Shown: positions 36,735 to 44,742 of the stretch, one piece after another
Position numbering within the stretch: the first letter of the stretch is position 1
Layout of the letters: every line of letters starts with the position of its first letter
Source of the DNA: Ottowia testudinis
GTDB lineage: Bacteria; Pseudomonadota; Gammaproteobacteria; Burkholderiales; Burkholderiaceae_C
Reading direction: 5' to 3'
DNA length: 64,000 bases
Assembly (NCBI RefSeq): GCF_017498525.1
Contig: NZ_CP071796.1
Coordinates: 3,286,001 to 3,350,000, forward strand
The notes under the pieces: model-generated
What the model was told of the DNA's origin: nothing
Database searches by the model: none
Seen by the model: the letters and a program-made list of their open reading frames with translations, nothing else
Program-made: the position numbers and the translations under genes

Positions 36735-37833
36735 CCCTGCGCTTGAAATTCGCGCCCGCGTCGCCTTCGGCAGCGGGCCGGATGCGTTTGTGCTCGACGC
36801 CGATCTGCCTTTGCCGGGGCGGGGCGTCACGGCCCTGTTCGGCTCCTCGGGCTGCGGCAAGACCACGCTGCTGCGCGCCATGGCCGGGCTGGTGCGCCCG
36901 CAGCCGGGGCGCATCGTGGTTGGCGGCGAGGTGTGGCAAGACGATGCCGCCGGCGTGTGGCTGCCCACGCACCGGCGCGCGCTGGGAGTTGTGTTTCAAG
37001 AGGCCAGCCTGTTCCCGCACCTCAGCGTGCAGGGCAACCTGGACTTTGGCGAAAAGCGCGTGCCGGCGGCCCAGCGCCGCATCGCGCTCGACCAGGCCAT
37101 CGGGCTGCTGGGCATCGGCCACCTGCTGGCGCGCCGGCCGTCGCAGCTGTCGGGCGGCGAGCGCCAGCGCGTGGCGATTGCCCGGGCGCTGGCCACCAGT
37201 CCGCGCCTGTTGCTGATGGACGAGCCCCTGGCCGCGCTGGACGCCGCGCGCAAGGCCGAACTGCTGCCCTATTTCGAACGCCTGCAGCGCGAGCTGCGCA
37301 TTCCCATTCTTTACGTTAGCCATTCTCTGGATGAGGTCGCGCGCTTGGCCACGCACCTGGTGCTTCTGGACGCCGGCCGCGTGCTGGCCAGCGGTCCCAC
37401 GGGCGAATTGCTGACCCGGCTCGATTTGCCGCTGGCGCACGGCGACACCGCCAGCACCGTGATCGACGGCGAGCTGGCCGCCATCGAAGCCGAATGGGGC
37501 TTGCTGCAAGTGCGCTTTGCTGGCGGCCTGCTGCACTGCGTGCAGGCCGCCGGCAGCCCGGCGCGCCGCGTGGGCGAGCGGCTGCGCCTGCGCGTGCTGG
37601 CGCGCGACGTCAGCCTGACGCTGGCGCCCGCGCAAGACACCAGCGTGCTCAACGTGCTGCCCACCACCGTGCGTGTCATGGCCGACGACGGCCCGGCGCA
37701 AACGCTGGTAGCGCTGGACGCGGGCGGCACCACGCTGCTGGCACGCGTCACGCGCAAATCAGCCTACGCGCTGCGACTGGCCGCGGGTCAGCGCCTGTTC
37801 GCGCAGGTCAAGGGCGTGGCGGTGCTGGATTGA
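36724..37833 (+). CDS. modC: molybdate ABC transporter ATP-binding protein
   Basis: A 369-residue ATPase with Walker A GSSGCGKTTLL (about residue 40), signature QLSGGERQRVAIARAL, Walker B LLLMDEPLAALD, the H-loop YVSHSLDE and a C-terminal TOBE/MOP domain (QDTSVLNVLPTTVRVM, GTTLLARVTRKSAYAL) that can bind molybdate and inhibit transport. The ATG lies in the 3' end of modB, so the two are translated together. Confidence 0.95.
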   Translation: MSGDPALEIRARVAFGSGPDAFVLDADLPLPGRGVTALFGSSGCGKTTLLRAMAGLVRPQPGRIVVGGEVWQDDAAGVWLPTHRRALGVVFQEASLFPHLSVQGNLDFGEKRVPAAQRRIALDQAIGLLGIGHLLARRPSQLSGGERQRVAIARALATSPRLLLMDEPLAALDAARKAELLPYFERLQRELRIPILYVSHSLDEVARLATHLVLLDAGRVLASGPTGELLTRLDLPLAHGDTASTVIDGELAAIEAEWGLLQVRFAGGLLHCVQAAGSPARRVGERLRLRVLARDVSLTLAPAQDTSVLNVLPTTVRVMADDGPAQTLVALDAGGTTLLARVTRKSAYALRLAAGQRLFAQVKGVAVLD

Positions 37834-37857
37834 TCAGCGCCACGGCGCCAGCCTGGG

Positions 37858-38286
37858 CTATCGCATCAGCAACGCAACCGCGTAGCCCACGCACATCACT
37901 CCCAACGTGGCAAACCCCGCCATGAACAAGCGAAAGCGCTGCATCACCCGGTTGTGACTCACCTGCACCGCACTGTGCGCCACGCGCAACGCGACGAACA
38001 GCCACGCGCACCAGGGCAACCACACTGGCACCCAGCGCAGTGCCAAGGCCAGAGTGCACAAGGCGTAGAAGATCACCGGCAACTCGAACAGGTGGTTGTA
38101 ATTGTCTGACGCGCGCGAGTCCTTCAGCAGCGCCGCGCGGGCGGCCGACAGCGCCAGCGACTGCGGCCGAATGCGTCCGGCGCGCATCTGCTGCACGCGC
38201 CGGCGCAGCATCAGCAGGCCGACGCCGAAAGTGAGCAGCATCAGGGCGATGCAGGCCAGCGCGAGAAACGTCTCAGGGTTCAACAT
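37858..38286 (-). CDS. MAPEG-family membrane protein
   Basis: A 142-residue protein with four transmembrane helices. LALSAARAALLKDSRASDNYNHLFELPVIFYALCTLAL is the characteristic first-loop motif of MAPEG proteins (membrane-associated eicosanoid and glutathione metabolism), and WLFVALRVAHSAVQVSHNRV follows later. Bacterial members are often glutathione transferases of unknown substrate. The start at 38286 overlaps the DUF2834 gene by 14 bp. Confidence 0.88.
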   Translation of the reverse strand: MLNPETFLALACIALMLLTFGVGLLMLRRRVQQMRAGRIRPQSLALSAARAALLKDSRASDNYNHLFELPVIFYALCTLALALRWVPVWLPWCAWLFVALRVAHSAVQVSHNRVMQRFRLFMAGFATLGVMCVGYAVALLMR

Positions 38287-38635
38287 GCCACTCCTTGTGT
38301 GCGCCGGAAACCCGCGTCCGATGCGCCAGATACCACGGCAAGGCCACCGCCAGGCCGAGACCAAAGCACACAAACACCATCAACCAGCGCCGCCCATGCG
38401 GCATCGGCCTGCCTTCGCACAACACCCAGACCGCGAACGCGATGGCGGACACATACACATCCAGCGTCATCGCAGTGGTCAGCGGGTTGGCGAACGCGGC
38501 GCGCCAGAACACTTCTGGCGCCACGCTGCCACCCGCATTGAAATAGCGCAGGTTGAAATGCCACGTGGCCACCCCTCCGACCAACGCAAGTGCGCGATAG
38601 CCCCAAGCAAGTGCTGTGGAACGGGAAATGTTCAT
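38273..38635 (-). CDS. DUF2834 small membrane protein
   Basis: A 120-residue protein with three hydrophobic segments; LVGGVATWHFNLRYFN at the start and LTTAMTLDVYVSAIAFAVWVL are typical of DUF2834, which is of unknown function. It is the first gene of a two-gene group with the MAPEG gene and is divergent from the AraC-family regulator at 38731, its probable regulator. Confidence 0.85.
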   Translation of the reverse strand: MNISRSTALAWGYRALALVGGVATWHFNLRYFNAGGSVAPEVFWRAAFANPLTTAMTLDVYVSAIAFAVWVLCEGRPMPHGRRWLMVFVCFGLGLAVALPWYLAHRTRVSGAHKEWHVEP

Positions 38636-38730
38636 GGCGCCAACCGCAGGTTTCATTTAAGCGCTGATTGAACGCCGATTCTCCGCAGATTTAAAGTGTC
38701 TGAAATGACATTGATCAGGCGTTTTCAGAC

Positions 38731-39798
38731 ATGACTGATTTCACCTTGGTGGTTTTCACGGATAGCCTCACCAGTTGCGTAGCCGTGACGCTCGATATGT
38801 TGTCGGCCGCTCAGGTGATGGCGCCACGCTGTCGCGTTGCCGCGCCCACATGGCGCGTGCTTTCACCGCAGGGTGGCGTGGTGCGGCTGTCGGGCGGGTT
38901 GGAGTTGAGCACGCGCAAACTGCCGCAACGCGCGCGCCCAGACGCGTCCGTTTGGGTGCTGCCGGGCATCCGGCTCGAAGACCCGGCACAGCTGCGCGAT
39001 CGGTTGGCCGACCCCCGGTTGCACCAAGCGGCGCGCGCCGTCGCGCGTCATGTGGCGGCGGGCGGGCGCGTGGCGGCTTCCTGCTTCGCCGTGTTCGTGC
39101 TGGCCTTGGCCGGCGTGGCCGATGGGCGGCGTGTGACCACCACCTGGTGGCTGGCGCGCGCCTTGCAGCAGCACTTTCCCGCGTGCCTGGTGGATGCCGA
39201 TCGCATGGTCTGCGCCGATGGGCCCATCACCACCGCCGGCGCAGCACTGGCGCAGACCGATCTGATGCTGCACCTGTTGCGCACGCACGGCGGCTACGCG
39301 CTGGCCGATTGGGTCAGCCGGGTACTGCTGATCGACGCACGCGCCGCGCAATCGCCTTACGTCGTGCCTCAGGCCCTGGCCGCCGGCGATGGCTTTGTGA
39401 GCCAGCTGGTGGAACAGATCGAGGCCCGGCTGCCGAACCAAGTAAGCGTGGCACAGTTGGCGCAACGGGTCGCCATGTCGCCCCGCACGTTGTCACGGCG
39501 TGTGCAGCATGCCACCGGCAAAACGCCGATGGCGCTGATTCAGAGCGTGCGTTTGCGCAAGGCGCGTGAACTGCTTCAATCCACCGGCATGGGCATGGAG
39601 CAAGTCGCCGCGGCGGTGGGATACCAGGACGCCACCGCCTTGCGCCGCATGGTCAAGAAAACCACCGGCGTATTGCCAAGCCAGCTGCGCACCCACGGGG
39701 CCCCGCATCCCGCAGCCCCGGGAGCAGCTCAGCGTTTTTCGCCAACGACCTTGCGCCCTGAGTCGCGCCAGGCCGGAAAGCCGGTACGGAACCAATAA
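38731..39798 (+). CDS. GlxA-type transcriptional regulator (DJ-1/PfpI + AraC HTH)
   Basis: A 355-residue regulator. The N-terminal DJ-1/PfpI-like domain (VVFTDSLTSCVAVTLDMLSAAQ; ASCFAVFVLALAGVADGRRVTTTW, where the nucleophile position is Cys in AASCFAVF) is followed by a C-terminal AraC HTH (VSVAQLAQRVAMSPRTLSRRV; GMEQVAAAVGYQDATALRRM). It is divergent from the DUF2834-MAPEG pair with a 95-bp gap, and its 3' end overlaps the convergent phnD/rhodanese gene by 70 bp. Confidence 0.9.
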   Translation: MTDFTLVVFTDSLTSCVAVTLDMLSAAQVMAPRCRVAAPTWRVLSPQGGVVRLSGGLELSTRKLPQRARPDASVWVLPGIRLEDPAQLRDRLADPRLHQAARAVARHVAAGGRVAASCFAVFVLALAGVADGRRVTTTWWLARALQQHFPACLVDADRMVCADGPITTAGAALAQTDLMLHLLRTHGGYALADWVSRVLLIDARAAQSPYVVPQALAAGDGFVSQLVEQIEARLPNQVSVAQLAQRVAMSPRTLSRRVQHATGKTPMALIQSVRLRKARELLQSTGMGMEQVAAAVGYQDATALRRMVKKTTGVLPSQLRTHGAPHPAAPGAAQRFSPTTLRPESRQAGKPVRNQ

Positions 39799-40922
39799 AC
39801 CTTGTCGTACCCCGCCTTGATGGCGGCGTGGCTGGCCTTGAAGCTCTTCCAGCACTCGGCGCCGTTGCAGGCAAAAATCAGCGCCTGCGCCTTGTCCGAG
39901 CCCAGATCCTGCAGTTTGAACTGGTCATGGGCCGAGTCGTAGTCGGGCTCCTTGGCACTCTTTTCGACATAAGGCACCAACTGGGCGCCGGGCACATGGC
40001 CCTTGTCAAATTCGGCCCGGGTGCGCGTGTCGATGTATCGCGCGCCACTGGACATCAGGCTCTCGATCATCGCCGGGTCTTCCACCAAGGTGGCGCCGGC
40101 CAGCACACGCGGTGTGAAGTAGCCCAGCGAAGACACGTATTCAAAGTCCTTGGCGGACTGCGCGCCGGTGTGGCGCTCGCCACTGACCTTGGACAACTCG
40201 GCCATCAGCGTGGTGCGCAGCGAATCGATCGGCAGCTTCGCATCCTTGCGCACAGCAACGCTTTGCCCGGGCACTTCGCGGCTTTGCCAAACGATCTTGA
40301 CCTTGGCCCCCGCGGCAACCCAGCGCTGCGCCACGTTTTGCTCGACCGCCACCACGTCGCAGCGGCGTACCTCCAGGCAATGCAGCAGTGCGTCCTGATA
40401 ACGAGTCTGGTAGATCGAGGCGTACTTCTTGCGCAGCGAGATGTTGGTGGCCTGCACTTCCCCTCGCAACAAATAGGTGACCACACTGTCTTGCCCGGGC
40501 ATGCCCAAGCGCTTGCCCTGGCTCTGCGCCAGATCAGCGATGGCGCTATCGGCCAGCGTCACCAGAACCGCACGCGCCGTGCCGGCCAGGCCTGCCACCG
40601 GCGTGTAACCGTGACGCACCGCACTGCCAATGGTCGGCGCCGGAGCCACCATGACGTCGAACGTGTTGGCACGGCTGGCACTCAGGTCCGCTGTGGCATC
40701 GCTGGAAAACCGGGTCTGCACGTCATGGACACCGACCGTGCGCAGGCTCGCTTCAAGCGCGTTCTTCCAGTTGTTGAACACGGCGAGCCGATCGCCCTCT
40801 ATCTGATCGCCTGGGTTGATCAGCACGGTCGTCTGGCCCCATGCAGCGCACAGTGCGGCCATCATCGCCACACCGATCAATCCCTTGAAAGCACCCCGCA
40901 GCACCAATGGTTGAAGCCACAT
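39729..40922 (-). CDS. periplasmic PhnD-like binding domain fused to a rhodanese domain
   Basis: A 397-residue exported protein. After the signal peptide (LIGVAMMAALCAAWGQTTV) comes a PhnD-type substrate-binding domain to about residue 270 (INPGDQIEGDRLAVFNNWKN, FDVMVAPAPTIGSAVRHGY, ALLHCLEVRRCDVVAVEQN). A complete rhodanese domain follows (RYIDTRTRAEFDKGHVPGA) with the active Cys loop ACNGAECWKSFKA and the closing WFRTGFPAWRDSG. The rhodanese thus acts in the periplasm. It lies 81 bp downstream of tupA on the same strand, so it may belong to the tupBCA operon. The ATG at 40922 is chosen; a GTG at 40928 is possible. The ligand is unknown; a sulfur- or selenium-oxyanion is a reasonable guess only. 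Confidence 0.82.
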   Translation of the reverse strand: MWLQPLVLRGAFKGLIGVAMMAALCAAWGQTTVLINPGDQIEGDRLAVFNNWKNALEASLRTVGVHDVQTRFSSDATADLSASRANTFDVMVAPAPTIGSAVRHGYTPVAGLAGTARAVLVTLADSAIADLAQSQGKRLGMPGQDSVVTYLLRGEVQATNISLRKKYASIYQTRYQDALLHCLEVRRCDVVAVEQNVAQRWVAAGAKVKIVWQSREVPGQSVAVRKDAKLPIDSLRTTLMAELSKVSGERHTGAQSAKDFEYVSSLGYFTPRVLAGATLVEDPAMIESLMSSGARYIDTRTRAEFDKGHVPGAQLVPYVEKSAKEPDYDSAHDQFKLQDLGSDKAQALIFACNGAECWKSFKASHAAIKAGYDKVYWFRTGFPAWRDSGRKVVGEKR

Positions 40923-41003
40923 GACCACACCCCGCTATAAAACCAAATCATTCATGAAATCATTTGGGAAATCAAGGTCACGCCCGGCCACCGCTAGGCG
41001 CCG

Positions 41004-41831
41004 TCATTGGCCGGCATTGGGGAAGAACAGCTGCTCACCGCCAATCTTGTATGCCGCAATGGCGCTTTGACCCGCGGGCGAAGTCACCCAATCGACAAAC
41101 TTCTGCGCCTCGGCCTGCTTGACCTGCGGATGCTTGGCGGGGTTGACCACCATCACGCCATATTGATTGAACAGGCGCTGGTCGCCTTCCACCAGGATAG
41201 CCAAGCCGGCGCGGTTTCTGAAGTTGAGCCAAGTGCCGCGATCGGCCAACGCATGGGCGCCGGTGGCGGCGGCCATGTTGAGCGCCGGGCCCATGCCGCA
41301 GCCGCACTCCTTGAAACCGCTGCCCTTGGCGCCGTTCAGGCCGGCCTGTTCCCAGAAGCGCAGCTCGGCCGCGTGGGTGCCGCTTTTATCGCCGCGCGAA
41401 ATGAAGGGCGCGTTGGCGGCTGCCAGCCTCTTCAGGCCTTCGACAATGTCCTGGCCGCGGGTGCCGGCCGGATCGTGCTTCGGCCCGACCAGGACGAAGT
41501 CGTTGTACATGACCGGGTAGCGTTTGACGCCAAAACCTTCGCTGACGAACTTCTCCTCGGCCTTCTGGTCGTGCACGAACACCGCGTCGGCATCGCCACG
41601 GCGCGCCGTATCCAACGCCTGGCCGGTGCCCAGGGCCACCACCTTGACTTCGATGCCGCTGGCTTTCTTGAACGCTGGCAGCAGGTGGGCGAATAGGCCC
41701 GACTGCTCGGTCGAAGTGGTCGAGGCAACGACGATCGATTGCGCATTCACCACCATGGATGCTGCAAATAGCATAGCTGTCAGCGCTTGCCTGGCAAGCA
41801 CCAGAGACCAAAATTTCTTGAAAAAACTCAC
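41004..41831 (-). CDS. tupA: tungstate-binding periplasmic protein
   Basis: A 275-residue binding protein. The signal peptide (FWSLVLARQALTAMLFAASMVVNA) ends near NAQS, and VVASTTSTEQSGLFAHLLP follows, the TTSTxxSGL oxyanion-binding motif of TupA. Later are SRGDKSGTHAAELRFWEQAG and WVTSPAGQSAIAAYKIGGEQLFFP, also family-typical. It binds tungstate with very high affinity and hands it to TupBC. The start is a GTG at 41831 overlapping the tupC stop. The signal-peptide coding region is a copy of the dispersed repeat (41763-41803). Confidence 0.92.
   Translation of the reverse strand: MSFFKKFWSLVLARQALTAMLFAASMVVNAQSIVVASTTSTEQSGLFAHLLPAFKKASGIEVKVVALGTGQALDTARRGDADAVFVHDQKAEEKFVSEGFGVKRYPVMYNDFVLVGPKHDPAGTRGQDIVEGLKRLAAANAPFISRGDKSGTHAAELRFWEQAGLNGAKGSGFKECGCGMGPALNMAAATGAHALADRGTWLNFRNRAGLAILVEGDQRLFNQYGVMVVNPAKHPQVKQAEAQKFVDWVTSPAGQSAIAAYKIGGEQLFFPNAGQ
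41763..41803 (-). repeat. two-stem dispersed repeat, copy 11, inside the tupA coding sequence
   Basis: On the minus strand TGCTTGCCAGGCAAGCGCTG then ACAGCTATGCTATTTGC. This copy lies within codons for the hydrophobic core of the TupA signal peptide (LARQALTAMLFAA) and is read in frame. Confidence 0.7.
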
Positions 41832-42616
41832 AGCAGCTCTCCTTTCAAAAACAGATCTGCCCGGGGGGACACAGCGCGCAGCACGTCACGGTTGAAAAAG
41901 TCTTCCACCCGCAGATCGGCCAACACGCACCCCTGCTCCAGATAGACCACGCGCCGCGCCAGTCGCTTGACTTGGCCCAGATTGTGGCTCGCGAACAGCA
42001 TCGTCAACGGCGGCTCGCCCTCGCCGGCAGGAGCGTGGGTGAACTCGTGCATCAGCGCCTCGACCTCGTGCTTGGCGCGCGGATCCAGGCTGGCGGTGGG
42101 CTCATCCAGCAGCAACAAGCGCGGCTGCTGCGCCCACGCGCGTGCCAGCGCCAGCCGCTGCTGCTGTCCGCCCGAAAGGCCGCGCGCGCTGCGCCCAGCC
42201 AGCGGCGCGAGTTGCACCCGCCGCAACGCTTGCAGCGCACGCGCCTTGGCATCGGTCCAGCGGGCACCGCGCAGCCACAGGCCAATGGCGATGTTGTTCA
42301 GCACCGAGTTGCGCAGCATCCAGGGCCGCTGAAAAAGCATGGCCTGTGCCGCGCGCGGCGGCGCTTGCACCTGCCCCGCGCTGGGCGCGATCAGCCCGTG
42401 CACCACCCGCAGCAAAGTGCTCTTGCCGCAGCCGTTGCCGCCAATCAGCGCCACGCTGTCGCCAGGCGCGATCCGCAGCGTCACCGCCTGCAGCGCTTGC
42501 ACGGCGCCAAAGCGAACGCCAACGTTCTGCAAGGCGATGAACGGCGGCGCATGCCCGATGTGGGCGTGCTGTACCGCGGTGTCCAGAAAAGCCCGTGACG
42601 CATCGGACATGGTCAT
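41828..42616 (-). CDS. tupC: tungstate ABC transporter ATP-binding protein
   Basis: A 262-residue ATPase with Walker A GGNGCGKSTLLRV, signature GLSGGQQQRLALARAW, Walker B LLLLDEPTASLD and the switch His in LFASHNLG. The N-terminal about 27 residues (SDASRAFLDTAVQHAHIGHA) precede the domain. Translation is coupled on both sides: its ATG overlaps the tupB stop (ATGA) and its TGA overlaps the tupA GTG. Confidence 0.92.
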   Translation of the reverse strand: MTMSDASRAFLDTAVQHAHIGHAPPFIALQNVGVRFGAVQALQAVTLRIAPGDSVALIGGNGCGKSTLLRVVHGLIAPSAGQVQAPPRAAQAMLFQRPWMLRNSVLNNIAIGLWLRGARWTDAKARALQALRRVQLAPLAGRSARGLSGGQQQRLALARAWAQQPRLLLLDEPTASLDPRAKHEVEALMHEFTHAPAGEGEPPLTMLFASHNLGQVKRLARRVVYLEQGCVLADLRVEDFFNRDVLRAVSPRADLFLKGELL

Positions 42617-43392
42617 ATAGCGGCCACCATCGGGCGTGTGGCGGTGGAGGTCACGCCATCGACCCGCTCGCGCCAGGCGCGCACCACGGAGATCAGCGCA
42701 TTCAGCAGCAGCACCACGCCCAGCAGCACAATGCCCAGCCCCAGCGCCAAGGGCAGGTCGCCCTTGCTGGTTTCCAGCGCGATGGCGGTGGTCATCACGC
42801 GTGTGAAGCCATCGATGTTGCCGCCGACGATCATCACCGCCCCGACCTCCGAGATCGCGCGGCCAAAGGCGGCCATCAGCACCGTCAGCAACGCATAGCG
42901 CTCGTCCCACGCCAGCAACAGCCCGCGCATGAAGCGTTCGGCGCCAAGCGAGGTCAGTTGCTCGCCGTGCTGCAAATCGGCGTCCTCCACCACCTGGCGC
43001 GTCAACGCCATGACCACCGGCACCACCAGCAGCACCTGCGCCACCACCATGGCCTGGAAGCTGAACATCCAGCCCAGAAACCCAAGCGGCCCGCTGCGCG
43101 ACAACAGCAGGTAGACCAGCAGTCCCACCAGCACCGAGGGCAGCGCCAGCAGTGTGTTGATCACGGTGAGCACCACGCCGCGGCCGCGAAAGCGCGCCAC
43201 ACCCAGCCACGCCCCCGCCGCCACGCCCATGACGTAGGCGATGGCACACGCGGTGGCGCTGACGGCGAGCGAGCGCGCGACGATCGTCCACAGCGCCGGA
43301 TCGAACAAGGTGATGAGCGCAAGCGCCGCGCGCCCGCTGTCGACGAGGTCATTCACGTTGAAGCCGATGCTAAACGGTGCCGCAAGACGCAT
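42613..43392 (-). CDS. tupB: tungstate ABC transporter permease
   Basis: A 259-residue permease starting at the ATG at 43392. It has five to six hydrophobic segments and the ABC-coupling loop SLGAERFMRGLLLAWDERYALLTVLMAAFGRAISEVGAVMIVGGN (GAVMIVGGNIDG is the family signature). First gene of the tupBCA operon; the start lies in a GCATGCAT run that also occurs at the start of the divergent regulator. Confidence 0.92.
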   Translation of the reverse strand: MRLAAPFSIGFNVNDLVDSGRAALALITLFDPALWTIVARSLAVSATACAIAYVMGVAAGAWLGVARFRGRGVVLTVINTLLALPSVLVGLLVYLLLSRSGPLGFLGWMFSFQAMVVAQVLLVVPVVMALTRQVVEDADLQHGEQLTSLGAERFMRGLLLAWDERYALLTVLMAAFGRAISEVGAVMIVGGNIDGFTRVMTTAIALETSKGDLPLALGLGIVLLGVVLLLNALISVVRAWRERVDGVTSTATRPMVAAI

Positions 43393-43494
43393 GCATGAAA
43401 TACTCAATCCTGCAAGCTTTTTGCAGACGCTGCGCTGGGCCTGGCGCTTCAGGGATACCCGGCGGAGCGTCATGCCTCGGGCACACTTGCATGC

Positions 43495-44616
43495 ATGCAG
43501 AAGATAGGCCTTTCCTATTCGCTGGGTGTCGACGCCGCCGGGCCACTGATTCACAACCCGCTGCTGGATTTGCTGCAGGCGGTGCACAGCCGCGGCTCGA
43601 TCTCGGGGGCGGCCACGGCGCTCGGTCTGTCATACCGCCACGTCTGGGGCGAACTCAGGCGCTGGGAACAGGCGCTGGGCCGTCCATTGCTGCATTGGGA
43701 AAAAGGCCGGCGCGCGCGCCTGTCCGAGTTCGGCGACAAGCTGCTGCGGCTAGAGCGGCAGGCACAGATACGCCTGGCGCCGCAGATCGAGGCGCTGCGC
43801 GCCGAGCTGGAGCGCAGCTTCGCCCTCGCCTTCAACGACGCGGCGCATGTGCTGCCCCTGTACGCGAGCCACGACGATGCGTTGCTGGCCCTGCGCCAAC
43901 ACGCCGCCGGCCTCCCAGGCGCGGCGCGGCTGCATCTAGACGTTCGGTTCACGGGCGGCGTGGACGCGTTACAGGCGCTGAACGACAGGCGCTGCCTCGT
44001 GGCGGGCATCCACGCCCGGTGCGGACCAAGTACTAGCGCCTTCACCCAGCGGGCTTATCAACCCTTGCTGCAACCCGATCTGCACGAACTGATTGGCTTT
44101 GCCATGCGCAAGCAGGGCCTGATCGTGGCGGCCGGCAACCCGCACAACGTTGCCAGCCTGGCGGATCTGAGCCGCACCGGCGTGCGCTTCGTCAACCGCG
44201 CGCCGGGCAGCGGCACACGACTGCTGCTGGATGAGCTGCTGGCCGAATTTTGCATCGACCCCGCGCGAATCAATGGATACGACCGGGTCGAACCCTCGCA
44301 CATCGCGGTGGCACAAACCATCGCGGCGGGGCGGGCCGATGCCGGCTTGGGCATTGAGGCGGCGGCGCGCGCACGCGGGCTGGATTTCGTGCCGCTGCGG
44401 ACGGAAAACTACCATTTCGTCTGCCTGAAGGCAGCACTCGAGGAGCCGCCGGTAGCGGCGCTGCGTGCCATGCTGTCAACGCCAGCGTGGCAACGCACAC
44501 TGGCCGCGTTGCCCGGCTATCGCCCGTCGCACAGCGGCCAGGTGCGCTCGCTCACCCAGGTGCTGCCCTGGTGGAGCTTAGCGCGCGCCAAACAACACCC
44601 GCGTTCTGAGGGATAG
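43495..44616 (+). CDS. ModE-type HTH regulator with periplasmic-binding-protein-like sensor domain
   Basis: A 373-residue one-component regulator. The N-terminal ModE/LysR-like HTH (LLQAVHSRGSISGAATALGLSYRHVWGELRRWEQALG) is joined to a type II binding-protein domain (VASLADLSRTGVRFVNRAPGSGTRLLLDEL; AVAQTIAAGRADAGLGIEAAARARGLDFVPL). The arrangement resembles ModE-related regulators that sense an oxyanion directly. It is divergent from tupB with a gap of about 100 bp and very likely controls tupBCA (inferred). It starts at the ATG at 43495 and ends 56 bp before an intrinsic terminator. Confidence 0.88.
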   Translation: MQKIGLSYSLGVDAAGPLIHNPLLDLLQAVHSRGSISGAATALGLSYRHVWGELRRWEQALGRPLLHWEKGRRARLSEFGDKLLRLERQAQIRLAPQIEALRAELERSFALAFNDAAHVLPLYASHDDALLALRQHAAGLPGAARLHLDVRFTGGVDALQALNDRRCLVAGIHARCGPSTSAFTQRAYQPLLQPDLHELIGFAMRKQGLIVAAGNPHNVASLADLSRTGVRFVNRAPGSGTRLLLDELLAEFCIDPARINGYDRVEPSHIAVAQTIAAGRADAGLGIEAAARARGLDFVPLRTENYHFVCLKAALEEPPVAALRAMLSTPAWQRTLAALPGYRPSHSGQVRSLTQVLPWWSLARAKQHPRSEG

Positions 44617-44671
44617 CCCGGTTTTCCCACGCGCAACCCGTCATTACAATCGCTCACTTCTTGCGCCTGAC

Positions 44672-44706
44672 AGCGCTCACCCCGTGCTGTTCAGAGCGCT
44701 TTTTTT
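44672..44706 (+). terminator. intrinsic terminator after the tup regulator
   Basis: A perfect 7-bp stem AGCGCTC / GAGCGCT with a 15-base loop and a following run of seven T. It lies 56 bp after the regulator stop and 37 bp before the TRAP small permease start, so a TRAP promoter must lie downstream or transcription must read through. Confidence 0.78.
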
Positions 44707-44742
44707 GCGCCGCCGCGCGCCGCTTAGAACACGGAGACCCCG

